From NCBI GenBank assembly GCA_041676005.1, contig JBAYST010000013.1, positions 1-22,175 of the forward strand: a stretch of 22,175 nt of DNA. The letters are read 5' to 3'. Below, piece after piece: positions 1-6,973 of this stretch. The notes under the pieces were generated by a model that did no database searches, was not told the DNA's origin, and saw only the letters and a program-made list of their open reading frames with translations. This DNA comes from JBAYST01 sp041676005 (lineage in GTDB: Bacteria > Bacillota_I > Bacilli_A > RFN20 > CAG-826). The position numbers were made by a program, and so were the translations under genes. How positions within the stretch are numbered: position 1 is the first letter of the stretch; each line of letters begins with the position of its first letter.

Positions 1-963
1 CCCTTCTTCTTCGATTACATATCTAATTGTTCCAATCGGTATTTCGTTTTTATAAATCAGAAATTGATGAGCGCTGAATTCAAGAGGAAATTCATATTCC
101 TTATGATGCGAAATGTTCATTTCTTTTTCAAAAACCTGATATCTAATATCGAGCGCTAACGCTTCATCTTTTGGGGTCACAACAGGCTTTAAAAACAAAC
201 CTTTTTGATCGACTTGCAATTGAATTTCTTCTCCCCATAAGGCAGTTTTTTCATAATTTGAAAGCATGTTCAAAAAGTTTTTCTTAGAAGAAGGAATGTT
301 TTCATATAATTGATTGAGAATTTTTTTAATCTCTTCTCGTGAAGTATGTTTATCCGCCGGGCAAGAAGGAGGTAAGACAGGAAGATTTTCTTCTTTAGCC
401 ATTTTGATGATCTCACTTTCACGACACAAAATAAGCGGTCTAATAAAAACAATATCAGCATTTTCTAATTTCATTTTCGGCGCAAAAGTCGCAATTCTTC
501 CTCCATAAATCTGATTCATCAACAAAGTTTCAATCGCATCATCTGCATGATGAGCAAAAGCGACCTTATTGCATCCGAGTTTTTTAGCAACTTTATTAAT
601 TGCAGCTTTTTTCATTCGACTGCAAATCGAACAGGGAAAATGTTTGATCTCCATCTTTTCTTTTTGAATCTTTAAAATCTTATAAACATCTTTAGAATCA
701 TTGATAAAAAGAGGATAACCAAGCTCGTGGCAATACTCTTCAATCGGTCGTGGATCAAAAGTGGGGAAGCCTAAATCAAGAGTAATTGGGACAATCGTAA
801 AATGCTTATGAGAAAACTTCTTATACAAAGATAGCGAAAGTAGTAAAACCAAAGAATCTTTTCCTCCAGAAATGCCAAGAGCGATTTTGTCTCCGTCTTG
901 AATCAGATTGAACTTCTGATCGGCTTTTCTTAAACACGCTAAGATCGTTCGGATTGCTTTCAT
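1..963 (-). CDS. ttcA: TtcA-family tRNA 2-thiocytidine synthetase fused to a GNAT domain (partial, C-terminus outside window)
   Basis: Read from 963 down to the window edge, this gives 321 residues with no stop, so the C-terminus is missing. TtcA enzymes adenylate and thiolate cytidine 32 of tRNA using ATP, a cysteine-derived sulfur and an Fe-S cluster. Visible signatures are the PP-loop SGGKDS (residues 32-37), the CSIC pair (C111 and C114), HHADDAIET (about 138-146) and a third cysteine in PSCPAD (C201). Three cysteines in this arrangement bind the cluster in TtcA, and TilS lacks them. TtcA should end near residue 255. Instead the chain continues from about 263 with a pattern typical of a GNAT N-terminal half: DIRYQVFEKE, then a histidine-bearing strand and IPIGTIRYV. 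The gene is divergent from truB. No Shine-Dalgarno is seen and the promoter lies very close to the ATG. The PP-loop call is firm; the GNAT fusion is a strong inference from about 55 residues. Confidence 0.85.
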   Translation of the reverse strand, partial: MKAIRTILACLRKADQKFNLIQDGDKIALGISGGKDSLVLLLSLSLYKKFSHKHFTIVPITLDLGFPTFDPRPIEEYCHELGYPLFINDSKDVYKILKIQKEKMEIKHFPCSICSRMKKAAINKVAKKLGCNKVAFAHHADDAIETLLMNQIYGGRIATFAPKMKLENADIVFIRPLILCRESEIIKMAKEENLPVLPPSCPADKHTSREEIKKILNQLYENIPSSKKNFLNMLSNYEKTALWGEEIQLQVDQKGLFLKPVVTPKDEALALDIRYQVFEKEMNISHHKEYEFPLEFSAHQFLIYKNEIPIGTIRYVIEEEG

Positions 964-972
964 GATTAAATA

Positions 973-1000
973 ATTATATTATTTTAATTAGAATTTTCAA
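973..1000 (-). promoter_or_regulatory. Promoter of the ttcA-GNAT gene, giving a nearly leaderless mRNA
   Basis: On the minus strand there is TTGAAA (1000-995), a 16-bp spacer and a perfect TATAAT (978-973). The ATG begins at 963, so transcription should start about 3 nt before the start codon. That leaves no room for a Shine-Dalgarno, and none is present. The start site is inferred from spacing only. Confidence 0.6.
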
Positions 1001-1003
1001 AGC

Positions 1004-1861
1004 ATGGATGGAATAATTCTCATTAACAAAGAAAAGGACTGGACGAGTCAAGATGTTTGTGCGAAAGCGAAACACATTTTAAAGACGAAAAAAGTCGGTC
1101 ATACTGGAACTTTAGATCCTTTTGCCACTGGCCTTCTCGTTCTTACTATTGGAGAAGGTACAAAAATTTCTCAATTGATCGAATCTTTAAATAAATCTTA
1201 TCTCGCAGTTTTAAAACTCGGTGAAAAAACTTCAACGGGTGATTTAAATGGCGAAATAATAAAAGAAGAAAAGGTTCCGCGTTTAGATGAACAAAAGATT
1301 AAAACACTATTTAAGAATATGCTTGGAAAACAAAAACAAATCCCTCCGATGACGAGTGCTATCAAAGTCAAAGGAGTCCCTTTATATCGCCTAGCCCACC
1401 AAGGAATTGAAATCGAAAGAAAAGCCCGTGAGATTGAAATATTTGATTTACGCTTGATGAATTTTGATGAGCGGACAATCATCTTTACCGCTGATGTATC
1501 CAAGGGAACTTATCTTCGAACACTCGGAGAAACGATTGCTGAAAAACTCGGAACTGTCGGTCATCTCAGCGAACTCGAAAGAACTCGAGTTGGGCGATAT
1601 TTAAACAAGAATTCGACCAAAATAGGTGAGATTAACGCTGAAAAGGTCATTCCTTTAAATGAAGCGCTCTTTTTTCTTCCTTTGTTGAAAGTCGATTTTG
1701 AGACCGAAAAAAAAGTTAAAAACGGAATGTCAATCAACCTTCCGAGTGAAGAAAAAATCGTCGTTTTACAAAATTATCAAAATCAAGTGCTTGCAATTTA
1801 TCAAAAAAATGAGAAGGGGATGTATAATTCTTTACGAGGGTTCAATCATGGAAACGATTAA
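1004..1861 (+). CDS. truB: tRNA pseudouridine(55) synthase TruB
   Basis: TruB isomerises uridine 55 in the T-loop of nearly all tRNAs to pseudouridine. The 285-residue length is close to the usual 290-310. The catalytic motif HTGTLDPFATGLL is intact with the nucleophilic aspartate at D38. The N-terminal DGIILINKEKDWTS and the KGTYLRTL segment (about 166-173) are typical, followed by a TruB C-terminal region. The ATG at 1004 gives the expected N-terminus, but only a 40-bp gap separates it from the divergent ttcA gene and no Shine-Dalgarno is visible. Translation may start on a very short leader (weak TTGCTT-17-TATTAT at 954-982). The 3' end overlaps ribF by 14 nt, so the two are co-transcribed and probably translationally coupled, as in Bacillus. 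Confidence 0.95.
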   Translation: MDGIILINKEKDWTSQDVCAKAKHILKTKKVGHTGTLDPFATGLLVLTIGEGTKISQLIESLNKSYLAVLKLGEKTSTGDLNGEIIKEEKVPRLDEQKIKTLFKNMLGKQKQIPPMTSAIKVKGVPLYRLAHQGIEIERKAREIEIFDLRLMNFDERTIIFTADVSKGTYLRTLGETIAEKLGTVGHLSELERTRVGRYLNKNSTKIGEINAEKVIPLNEALFFLPLLKVDFETEKKVKNGMSINLPSEEKIVVLQNYQNQVLAIYQKNEKGMYNSLRGFNHGND

Positions 1862-2747
1862 ATTAGATTTGAAAAACATTACTTCTTTAAAAGAAAAAAC
1901 GGCGCTTTGTCTTGGCTATTTTGATGGTCTTCATCTCGGACATCGAACCTTAATTGAAAATGCGCTAAAAGAAAATGATCATGTGGCGATACTGACTTTT
2001 GATTTTTCTCCAAAGCTTTATTTAGCGAAAAAGAAAAATATAATTTTAACTTCTTTAGAAGATAAAGAAAAAATCTTAGAAAAAGTTGGAGTTGAATATT
2101 TGCTCGTTTTAAATATCGATGAAGGAATTTTGGATCTTGAAAAAAATGATTTTATTTCTTTGGTTTTGGCGAAATTGAATCCTAGTCATATTTATTGTGG
2201 AACTGATTTCCGCTTTGGAAAAAACAAAGAAGGGAAAGTCGATGACTTGAAAAAAGTTTTTCCAATTACCGCCATTGACACCGTCGATTATGAAGGGAAG
2301 AAAATCTCTACAAGTCGAATTATCGATTTACTTAAAAGGGGTGATATCGATAATGCCAATATTTTATTAGGCCGTTACTATACAGTGAAAGGAACTGTGA
2401 TCAAAGGGCTAGGAAACGGAAAGAGAATCGGTTTTAGGACTGCTAATCTCTCTTTGTCCGATGATTATTATTTACCTAAAAACGGAGTTTATATTTGCCA
2501 AGCGACTGATGATAAAGAAACTTATCCAGCGATATGCAATGTCGGTGTTCACCCTTCACTTGACGAACTTGAAAAATCGATTATCGAAGTGCACGTCTTA
2601 AATCGTGTCTTAGATTTACAAGGAAAGGTCTTAAAAGTAGAACTTTTGCGTTTTCTTCGCAGTGAGAAAAAGTTTAGAGAAATCAATGATTTAGTCTTGC
2701 AAATCATGAAGGATATCTTGAAAGCTGAAGATTACTTTAAAAAGTAA
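1848..2747 (+). CDS. ribF: Bifunctional riboflavin kinase / FMN adenylyltransferase RibF
   Basis: RibF phosphorylates riboflavin to FMN and adenylates FMN to FAD in the cytosol. The N-terminal nucleotidyltransferase domain shows GYFDGLHLGH (residues 23-32). The C-terminal flavokinase domain begins near residue 180 with VKGTVIKGLGNGKRIGFRTANL. The usual G-x-P-T-A-N motif reads GFRTAN here (195-200), with Arg for Pro but the metal/ATP-binding Thr-Ala-Asn kept. The open frame extends upstream to 1698, but that part lies inside truB in another frame. The ATG at 1848 has a Shine-Dalgarno (GAGGG at 1836-1840), gives the standard N-terminus and a normal length of 299 residues. FAD made here is needed by the two flavoproteins encoded downstream (5530-8233). 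Confidence 0.95.
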   Translation: METIKLDLKNITSLKEKTALCLGYFDGLHLGHRTLIENALKENDHVAILTFDFSPKLYLAKKKNIILTSLEDKEKILEKVGVEYLLVLNIDEGILDLEKNDFISLVLAKLNPSHIYCGTDFRFGKNKEGKVDDLKKVFPITAIDTVDYEGKKISTSRIIDLLKRGDIDNANILLGRYYTVKGTVIKGLGNGKRIGFRTANLSLSDDYYLPKNGVYICQATDDKETYPAICNVGVHPSLDELEKSIIEVHVLNRVLDLQGKVLKVELLRFLRSEKKFREINDLVLQIMKDILKAEDYFKK

Positions 2748-2776
2748 TTGCGCTTCGAGATAATAAATTGTATATT
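2748..2776 (+). promoter_or_regulatory. Promoter of rpsO
   Basis: TTGCGC (2748-2753), a 17-bp spacer and TATATT (2771-2776) lie immediately after the ribF stop. The predicted start is near 2783, giving a leader of about 76 nt before the rpsO ATG. Confidence 0.55.
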
Positions 2777-2781
2777 ACTAA

Positions 2782-2858
2782 CAGCGACTTATCCGCTGAC
2801 ATGCGAATCCTCAACGCTTGCCGATGGTTAAGTTAAGTAAAAATAGGAGGAAAAGAAA
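2782..2858 (+). promoter_or_regulatory. Structured rpsO leader, probable S15 autoregulatory site
   Basis: The leader can form a perfect 5-bp hairpin, CAGCG (2782-2786) with CGCTG (2794-2798). A competing pairing exists in which the hairpin loop ACTTA (2787-2791) pairs with a downstream TAAGT, present twice (2829-2833 and 2834-2838), just upstream of the Shine-Dalgarno AGGAGG (about 2845-2850). A GCG/CGC pair (2803-2805 with 2815-2817) can close an inner hairpin. S15 is known to repress its own translation by binding structured leaders in several bacteria. That this leader does so is inferred from position and pairing. Confidence 0.5.
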
Positions 2859-3128
2859 ATGGCATTGACCAAAGAAAAAAAAGCAGAACTCGTCAAAACC
2901 TTTGGTAAAGACGAAAAAGACACAGGCTCTGCTGAAGTGCAAGTCGCACTCATGACCGAACAAATTCGCGAGTTGACCGTGCACATGAAAGCAAACCCGA
3001 AAGACCACTCTTCACAAAGAGGATTGATGATCTTGGTCGGAAGACGCAGAAACTTGCTCGATTATCTTGCAATTAAAGATCGAGACGCATATCTCAAATT
3101 GATCGCTGAACTCGGACTTAGAAAATAA
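2859..3128 (+). CDS. rpsO: 30S ribosomal protein S15
   Basis: S15 is a primary binder of the central domain of 16S rRNA and bridges to the large subunit. The 89-residue length is exact for the family. The conserved signatures DTGSAEVQVA and HMKANPKDHSSQRGL, GRRRNLLDYL and the C-terminal LGLRK are all present. A strong Shine-Dalgarno (AGGAGG) precedes the ATG by 8-9 nt. The gene has its own promoter after ribF and is followed by a terminator. Transcript that reads through would continue into pnp, as in the classical rpsO-pnp arrangement. Confidence 0.98.
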   Translation: MALTKEKKAELVKTFGKDEKDTGSAEVQVALMTEQIRELTVHMKANPKDHSSQRGLMILVGRRRNLLDYLAIKDRDAYLKLIAELGLRK

Positions 3129-3141
3129 GCAAAAAGAACAA

Positions 3142-3170
3142 AAAAGCACCAAACGGTGCTTTTATTTTTG
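3142..3170 (+). terminator. Intrinsic terminator after rpsO
   Basis: Stem AAAAGCACC (3142-3150), loop AAAC, stem GGTGCTTTT (3155-3163), followed by a T-rich stretch (ATTTTTG). It separates rpsO from the pnp promoter. Confidence 0.85.
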
Positions 3171-3194
3171 TTTATTTCGCGTACGTGCTATAAT
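3168..3194 (+). promoter_or_regulatory. Promoter of pnp (extended -10)
   Basis: A perfect TATAAT (3189-3194) is preceded by TGC, giving an extended -10. The -35 is weak: TTGTTT at 3168-3173 with a 15-bp spacer, overlapping the T tract of the rpsO terminator. The leader to the pnp ATG is about 25 nt and holds a GAGG Shine-Dalgarno. Confidence 0.6.
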
Positions 3195-3225
3195 GAATCG
3201 TTAAAATTTAGAAAGAGGAAAAAAG

Positions 3226-5424
3226 ATGAAAAAAGTATTCGAATATGGATTCGAAGGAAAGAAACTCGTCATTGAAACCGGCGAAATTGCTAAGCAAGCA
3301 GATGGTGCTGTTTTAATCAGATTAGACGAGACCGTGGTTCTTTCCACAGCGTGTGCCTCGGAACTGCCGAAAGAGGGAGATTTCTTTCCGCTCACTGTTT
3401 TATATGAAGAAAAACAGTACGCAATTGGCAAAATCCCAGGTTCATTTTTACGTCGAGAAGGTAGAGCAAGCGAACACGCTACCTTAACCGCAAGATTGAT
3501 CGATCGACCGATCAGACCGATGTTCGCCGAAGGCTTCCGCAACGAAGTACAAATCGTCAACACTGTGATGTCTGTCGATTTAGATAGCACTCCAGAAATG
3601 ATGGCGATGTTTGGCTCTTCACTTGCATTAGGAATTTCCGATATTCCTTTTGATGGTCCGATCGCTGGCGTTTACGTCGGAAGAATCGCTGGAAAATTGG
3701 TGATCAATCCAAGTGTTGCAGAAATGGAAAAATCCGACATGAGAATCGCAGTTGCCGGAACCAAAGAAGCGATCAACATGGTTGAAGCAGGAGCTGATCA
3801 AGTTTCTGAAGAAGAAATGCTCGATGCATTGATGTTCGGACATGAAGCCGTTAAAAAACTCTGTGCGATTCAAGAAGAAATCATCGCCCAAGTCGGAAAA
3901 GAAAAACGCGAAATCGAACTTTATCAAGTCGATCCAGTCATTGCAAAGGTTATTCAAGGAGTTGCCAAGGAAAGATTATGCAAAGCAATTTCGATTTTCG
4001 ATAAATTAGAAAGACAATACGCAATCGCAGATATTCAAAATGAAGTTCTTGAAAGTTATGAAGTCCAAAAATACGAAGATGAAAAACAAAAACAAAAGAC
4101 ACTTCGGATGGTCAAGGATATTTTAGAAACGATTGTCGCAGATGAAATAAGACGTCTCATCACTGTTGAAAAAATTAGGCCAGATGGAAGAAAAGTCGAT
4201 GAAATTCGACCTTTAGATGCTCAAGTGGATTTACTCCCACGTTCACATGGATCGGCGATGTTCATTCGCGGTCAAACTCAAGTCATCTCCGTTACGACCT
4301 TAGGAGCAAAAAGCGATGCACAATTAATTGATAACCTCACCGAAGAAGAATCAAGACGTTGGATGCATCATTATAATTTCCCACCGTTTTCGGTCGGAGA
4401 AGTCGGTAGAATGGGTGCTCCCGGTCGTCGAGAAATCGGACACGGTGCACTAGGTGAAAGAGCGCTCGGCTATGTCATTCCTTCTGAAGAGGAATTTCCA
4501 TACACAATTCGGACTGTTTCAGAAGTTACAGAATCTAATGGTTCATCTTCTCAAGCTTCGATTTGTGCCGCTTGTATGTCATTGATGGCTGCTGGTGTTC
4601 CAATTAAAGCGATGGTCAGTGGAATTGCGATGGGTCTTATTTCTAGTGGACCGCTTGATAAAGAACATCCGTATACAATTTTGACTGATATCCAAGGTTT
4701 AGAAGACCATTTTGGGGATATGGATTTTAAAGTTGCGGGAACAAAAACAGGAATCACCGCTTTGCAGATGGATATTAAAATTCGTGGAGTGACGCGTGAA
4801 GTTTTAAAAGAAGCTCTAGCGCAATCTCATTCAGCACGTGAACAAATTCGAATCGTGATGGAAAAAGCGATTTCCGAACCACGTCCGGATGTCGGTAAAT
4901 ACGCACCGAAGATGACGACTTTCTTTATCGATGTCGATAAGATTCGTGAAGTCATCGGGACCGGGGGCAAAGTGATCAATGAAATCATCGCTCAATGCGA
5001 CAATGTAAAAATCGATATCGAAGATAATGGTCAAGTGACGATTTACCATATGGACCGTGAGACGATCAACAAGGCAAAAGCCTTGATTGACGATATCGTC
5101 AGAGTCGCAAAAGTCGGTGAAGAATTCATCGGTGAAGTGAACCGCGTTGAAGATTATGGCGCATTTGTCCGTTTATTTGGAGAAGTCGATGGTTTATGTC
5201 ACGTCTCACGTTTAGGTTGGGGCTATATTTCTAAGGCTGGCGATGTCGTCAGTGTCGGTGACAAACTAAAAGTTCGAGTCATCGAAGTTGATGATCACGG
5301 TAAAGTCAAAGTCTCTCACCGTGAATTTGAAGAAAAACCAGATGATTACGTCGAAAGACCGGAAAGACCAGCGCGTAGTGAACAATCCCGAGGGTTCAAA
5401 GATCGTAATCGATTTAAAAGATAA
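3226..5424 (+). CDS. pnp: Polyribonucleotide nucleotidyltransferase (PNPase)
   Basis: PNPase is a trimeric 3'-5' phosphorolytic exoribonuclease releasing nucleoside diphosphates, and part of the mRNA degradation machinery. All 732 residues fit the family. The first RNase PH domain has SFLRREGRASEHATLTARLI and RLIDRPIRP. The second starts near 320 with RPDGRKVDEIRPLDAQ and carries the catalytic aspartate cluster in GDMDFKVAGT (D498 and D500). The KH domain near 565-600 has the GTGG loop, and an S1 domain (about 625-700) has GEVNRVEDYGAFV. A basic, Arg/Pro-rich tail (ERPARSEQSRGFKDRNRFKR) ends the protein. The gene has its own promoter and terminator. With the RNase J-like protein at 12030 it gives the window two RNA-decay factors. 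Confidence 0.97.
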   Translation: MKKVFEYGFEGKKLVIETGEIAKQADGAVLIRLDETVVLSTACASELPKEGDFFPLTVLYEEKQYAIGKIPGSFLRREGRASEHATLTARLIDRPIRPMFAEGFRNEVQIVNTVMSVDLDSTPEMMAMFGSSLALGISDIPFDGPIAGVYVGRIAGKLVINPSVAEMEKSDMRIAVAGTKEAINMVEAGADQVSEEEMLDALMFGHEAVKKLCAIQEEIIAQVGKEKREIELYQVDPVIAKVIQGVAKERLCKAISIFDKLERQYAIADIQNEVLESYEVQKYEDEKQKQKTLRMVKDILETIVADEIRRLITVEKIRPDGRKVDEIRPLDAQVDLLPRSHGSAMFIRGQTQVISVTTLGAKSDAQLIDNLTEEESRRWMHHYNFPPFSVGEVGRMGAPGRREIGHGALGERALGYVIPSEEEFPYTIRTVSEVTESNGSSSQASICAACMSLMAAGVPIKAMVSGIAMGLISSGPLDKEHPYTILTDIQGLEDHFGDMDFKVAGTKTGITALQMDIKIRGVTREVLKEALAQSHSAREQIRIVMEKAISEPRPDVGKYAPKMTTFFIDVDKIREVIGTGGKVINEIIAQCDNVKIDIEDNGQVTIYHMDRETINKAKALIDDIVRVAKVGEEFIGEVNRVEDYGAFVRLFGEVDGLCHVSRLGWGYISKAGDVVSVGDKLKVRVIEVDDHGKVKVSHREFEEKPDDYVERPERPARSEQSRGFKDRNRFKR

Positions 5425-5438
5425 GAACTAGTAATATG

Positions 5439-5472
5439 AAAATGCGAGTCATAAACTCGCATTTTTTCTTTA
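5439..5472 (+). terminator. Intrinsic terminator after pnp
   Basis: Perfect stem AAAATGCGAGT (5439-5449) with ACTCGCATTTT (5455-5465), loop CATAA, followed by TTCTTT. Confidence 0.9.
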
Positions 5473-5476
5473 TGAT

Positions 5477-5505
5477 TTTATTTAAAAAAACTCTTGTGCT
5501 AATAT
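5477..5505 (+). promoter_or_regulatory. Promoter of the redox triad operon
   Basis: An extended -10 TGC-TAATAT (5497-5505) with a weak -35 TTTATT (5477-5482) at 17 bp. An AGAGGAAAC Shine-Dalgarno follows about 7 nt before the ATG at 5530. Confidence 0.45.
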
Positions 5506-5529
5506 TAATGCATAAAGAGGAAACATATA

Positions 5530-6969
5530 ATGTTTGATATTTTAATTATCGGAGCCGGAATCGTCGGTTCCTTGCTAGCAAGAGAAATAAAAAAATATAA
5601 GCTATCTGTAGCTGTTTTAGATAAAGAAAGCGATGTCGGAAATGTGACGAGCATGGCTAATAGCGCGATCATCCATTCTGGATACGATCCACTTCCAGGA
5701 ACGTTAAAAGCGAAAATGAATGTTCGCGGAAATGAGATGTTCGATGAGCTGACCAAACAGCTCGATGTTTCTTTTGGACGCGTCGGCTCACTCACCGTCG
5801 CCATTTATAACGAACAACTTCCGCTTTTAGATGAGTTAGCCGCTAGAGCAAAAGAAAACGGAGTTAAAGTTGAACTTCTCACTCGTGCTCAAGTTTTAAA
5901 AATGGAACCGAATATCACTAAAGAAGTAAAAGGGGCGCTTTTAGCTCCAACCGCTGGAATTATCGACCCTTTTAATCTCTGCGTTCACGCAATGGAAAAT
6001 GCCGTTGATAATGGAACCGAATTATTTTTAAATGAAGAAGTGATCAAAATCGATGATAAAGGTGATTACTTCGAAGTAAAAACTAGTAAAAATCATGTTT
6101 ACAAAGCGAAAATGGTCATCAATGCCGCTGGTTTATACAGTGATAAAATTGCCGAATTGGTCGCTCCGATTGATTGGAAAATCACACCCCGTAAAGGACA
6201 ATATTTTGTTTTAGACCATTATAAAAGTGGATTAGTTCGTCACGTCATTTTCCCTTTACCAAGTGAAAAAGGAAAAGGAATTCTCGTGACGATGACGACT
6301 TCAGGTAATTACCTAGTCGGTCCATCTTCTGAACTCGTCGAAGATCGGGAAGATTTTTCTTGCGATCTAGACACCTTAAAGAAAATTCGAGAATCATCGA
6401 TAATCATGGTTCCAGACATCCCGTTTCATCAGACGATTCGCTGTTTTGCTGGTTTAAGAGCGTCATCTTCTCGACACGATTTTGTCATCGAAACTCCAAA
6501 AGGTATTCCTAATTTTGTCAATATCGGTGGAATTGAATCACCTGGATTTGTCTCTGCTCCAGCGATTGCAGAATATGTTGTTGACGAGTTTATCAGCAAA
6601 GTGTTTGCACTTGAAAAAAACGAATCTTTTAATCCTGCTGTGAGGAAATATATCAATCCGAAGAAGATGAGATTCATCGATCGTCATAAATTAGTCAAAG
6701 AAAATCCAGACTATGGTGAAATCATCTGCAATTGTGAAAAGGTGACACTTGGAGAAGTGCGCGACGTCTTAAAAAGAAATTGTCCACCTCACACAATTAA
6801 AGCGATGAAAAAACGAGTCCGAGTTGGTTTTGGCAAATGCCAAGGAACTTTCTGTCTCCCTTTAGTCGTTAAAGAATTAGCTGCATTTTATAATATTTCT
6901 CCTTTAGAAGTTTTATATGATAAAGAAGATAGCAACATCTTATTAGAAGAGCTCAAGGAAGAAAAATAA
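5530..6969 (+). CDS. GlpA/LhgO-like FAD-dependent dehydrogenase with C-terminal BFD-type [2Fe-2S] domain
   Basis: This belongs to the DAO flavoprotein family, whose members oxidise sn-glycerol-3-phosphate or L-2-hydroxy acids. The N-terminal dinucleotide fold shows GAGIVG (residues 8-13) and HSGYDPLPGTLKA, typical of the GlpA/LhgO group. VINAAGLYSDKIA (about 199-211) and IGGIESPGFVSAPAIA (about 338-353) are further FAD-site motifs. Residues 398-460 form a bacterioferritin-associated-ferredoxin-like domain with C400-x-C402 and C437-x4-C442, suited to one [2Fe-2S] cluster. There is no signal peptide or membrane helix, so the protein is cytosolic. It is the first gene of a three-gene operon, with 4 nt before the next start. 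Electrons probably pass from FAD through this cluster to the partner flavoprotein. Glycerol-3-phosphate is the likeliest substrate, but no glpK or glpF is present to confirm it. Confidence 0.85.
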   Translation: MFDILIIGAGIVGSLLAREIKKYKLSVAVLDKESDVGNVTSMANSAIIHSGYDPLPGTLKAKMNVRGNEMFDELTKQLDVSFGRVGSLTVAIYNEQLPLLDELAARAKENGVKVELLTRAQVLKMEPNITKEVKGALLAPTAGIIDPFNLCVHAMENAVDNGTELFLNEEVIKIDDKGDYFEVKTSKNHVYKAKMVINAAGLYSDKIAELVAPIDWKITPRKGQYFVLDHYKSGLVRHVIFPLPSEKGKGILVTMTTSGNYLVGPSSELVEDREDFSCDLDTLKKIRESSIIMVPDIPFHQTIRCFAGLRASSSRHDFVIETPKGIPNFVNIGGIESPGFVSAPAIAEYVVDEFISKVFALEKNESFNPAVRKYINPKKMRFIDRHKLVKENPDYGEIICNCEKVTLGEVRDVLKRNCPPHTIKAMKKRVRVGFGKCQGTFCLPLVVKELAAFYNISPLEVLYDKEDSNILLEELKEEK

Positions 6970-6973
6970 AAAT

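Noticed and set aside
1..963. TilS (tRNA-Ile lysidine synthetase) as the identity of the PP-loop protein
   Set aside because: TilS lacks the CxxC plus distant Cys that are present here (C111, C114, C201), and the HHADDAIET context fits TtcA.
1698..1847. Upstream extension of ribF (50 more residues)
   Set aside because: It lies wholly inside truB in another frame, its composition is lysine-rich and unlike RibF, and the ATG at 1848 has a good Shine-Dalgarno and the canonical N-terminus.
3201..5049. Several antisense open frames over pnp (for example 3201-3590, 3628-3957, 4551-4757, 4831-5049)
   Set aside because: They are complementary shadows of a highly conserved gene, with no ribosome-binding sites and no family resemblance.
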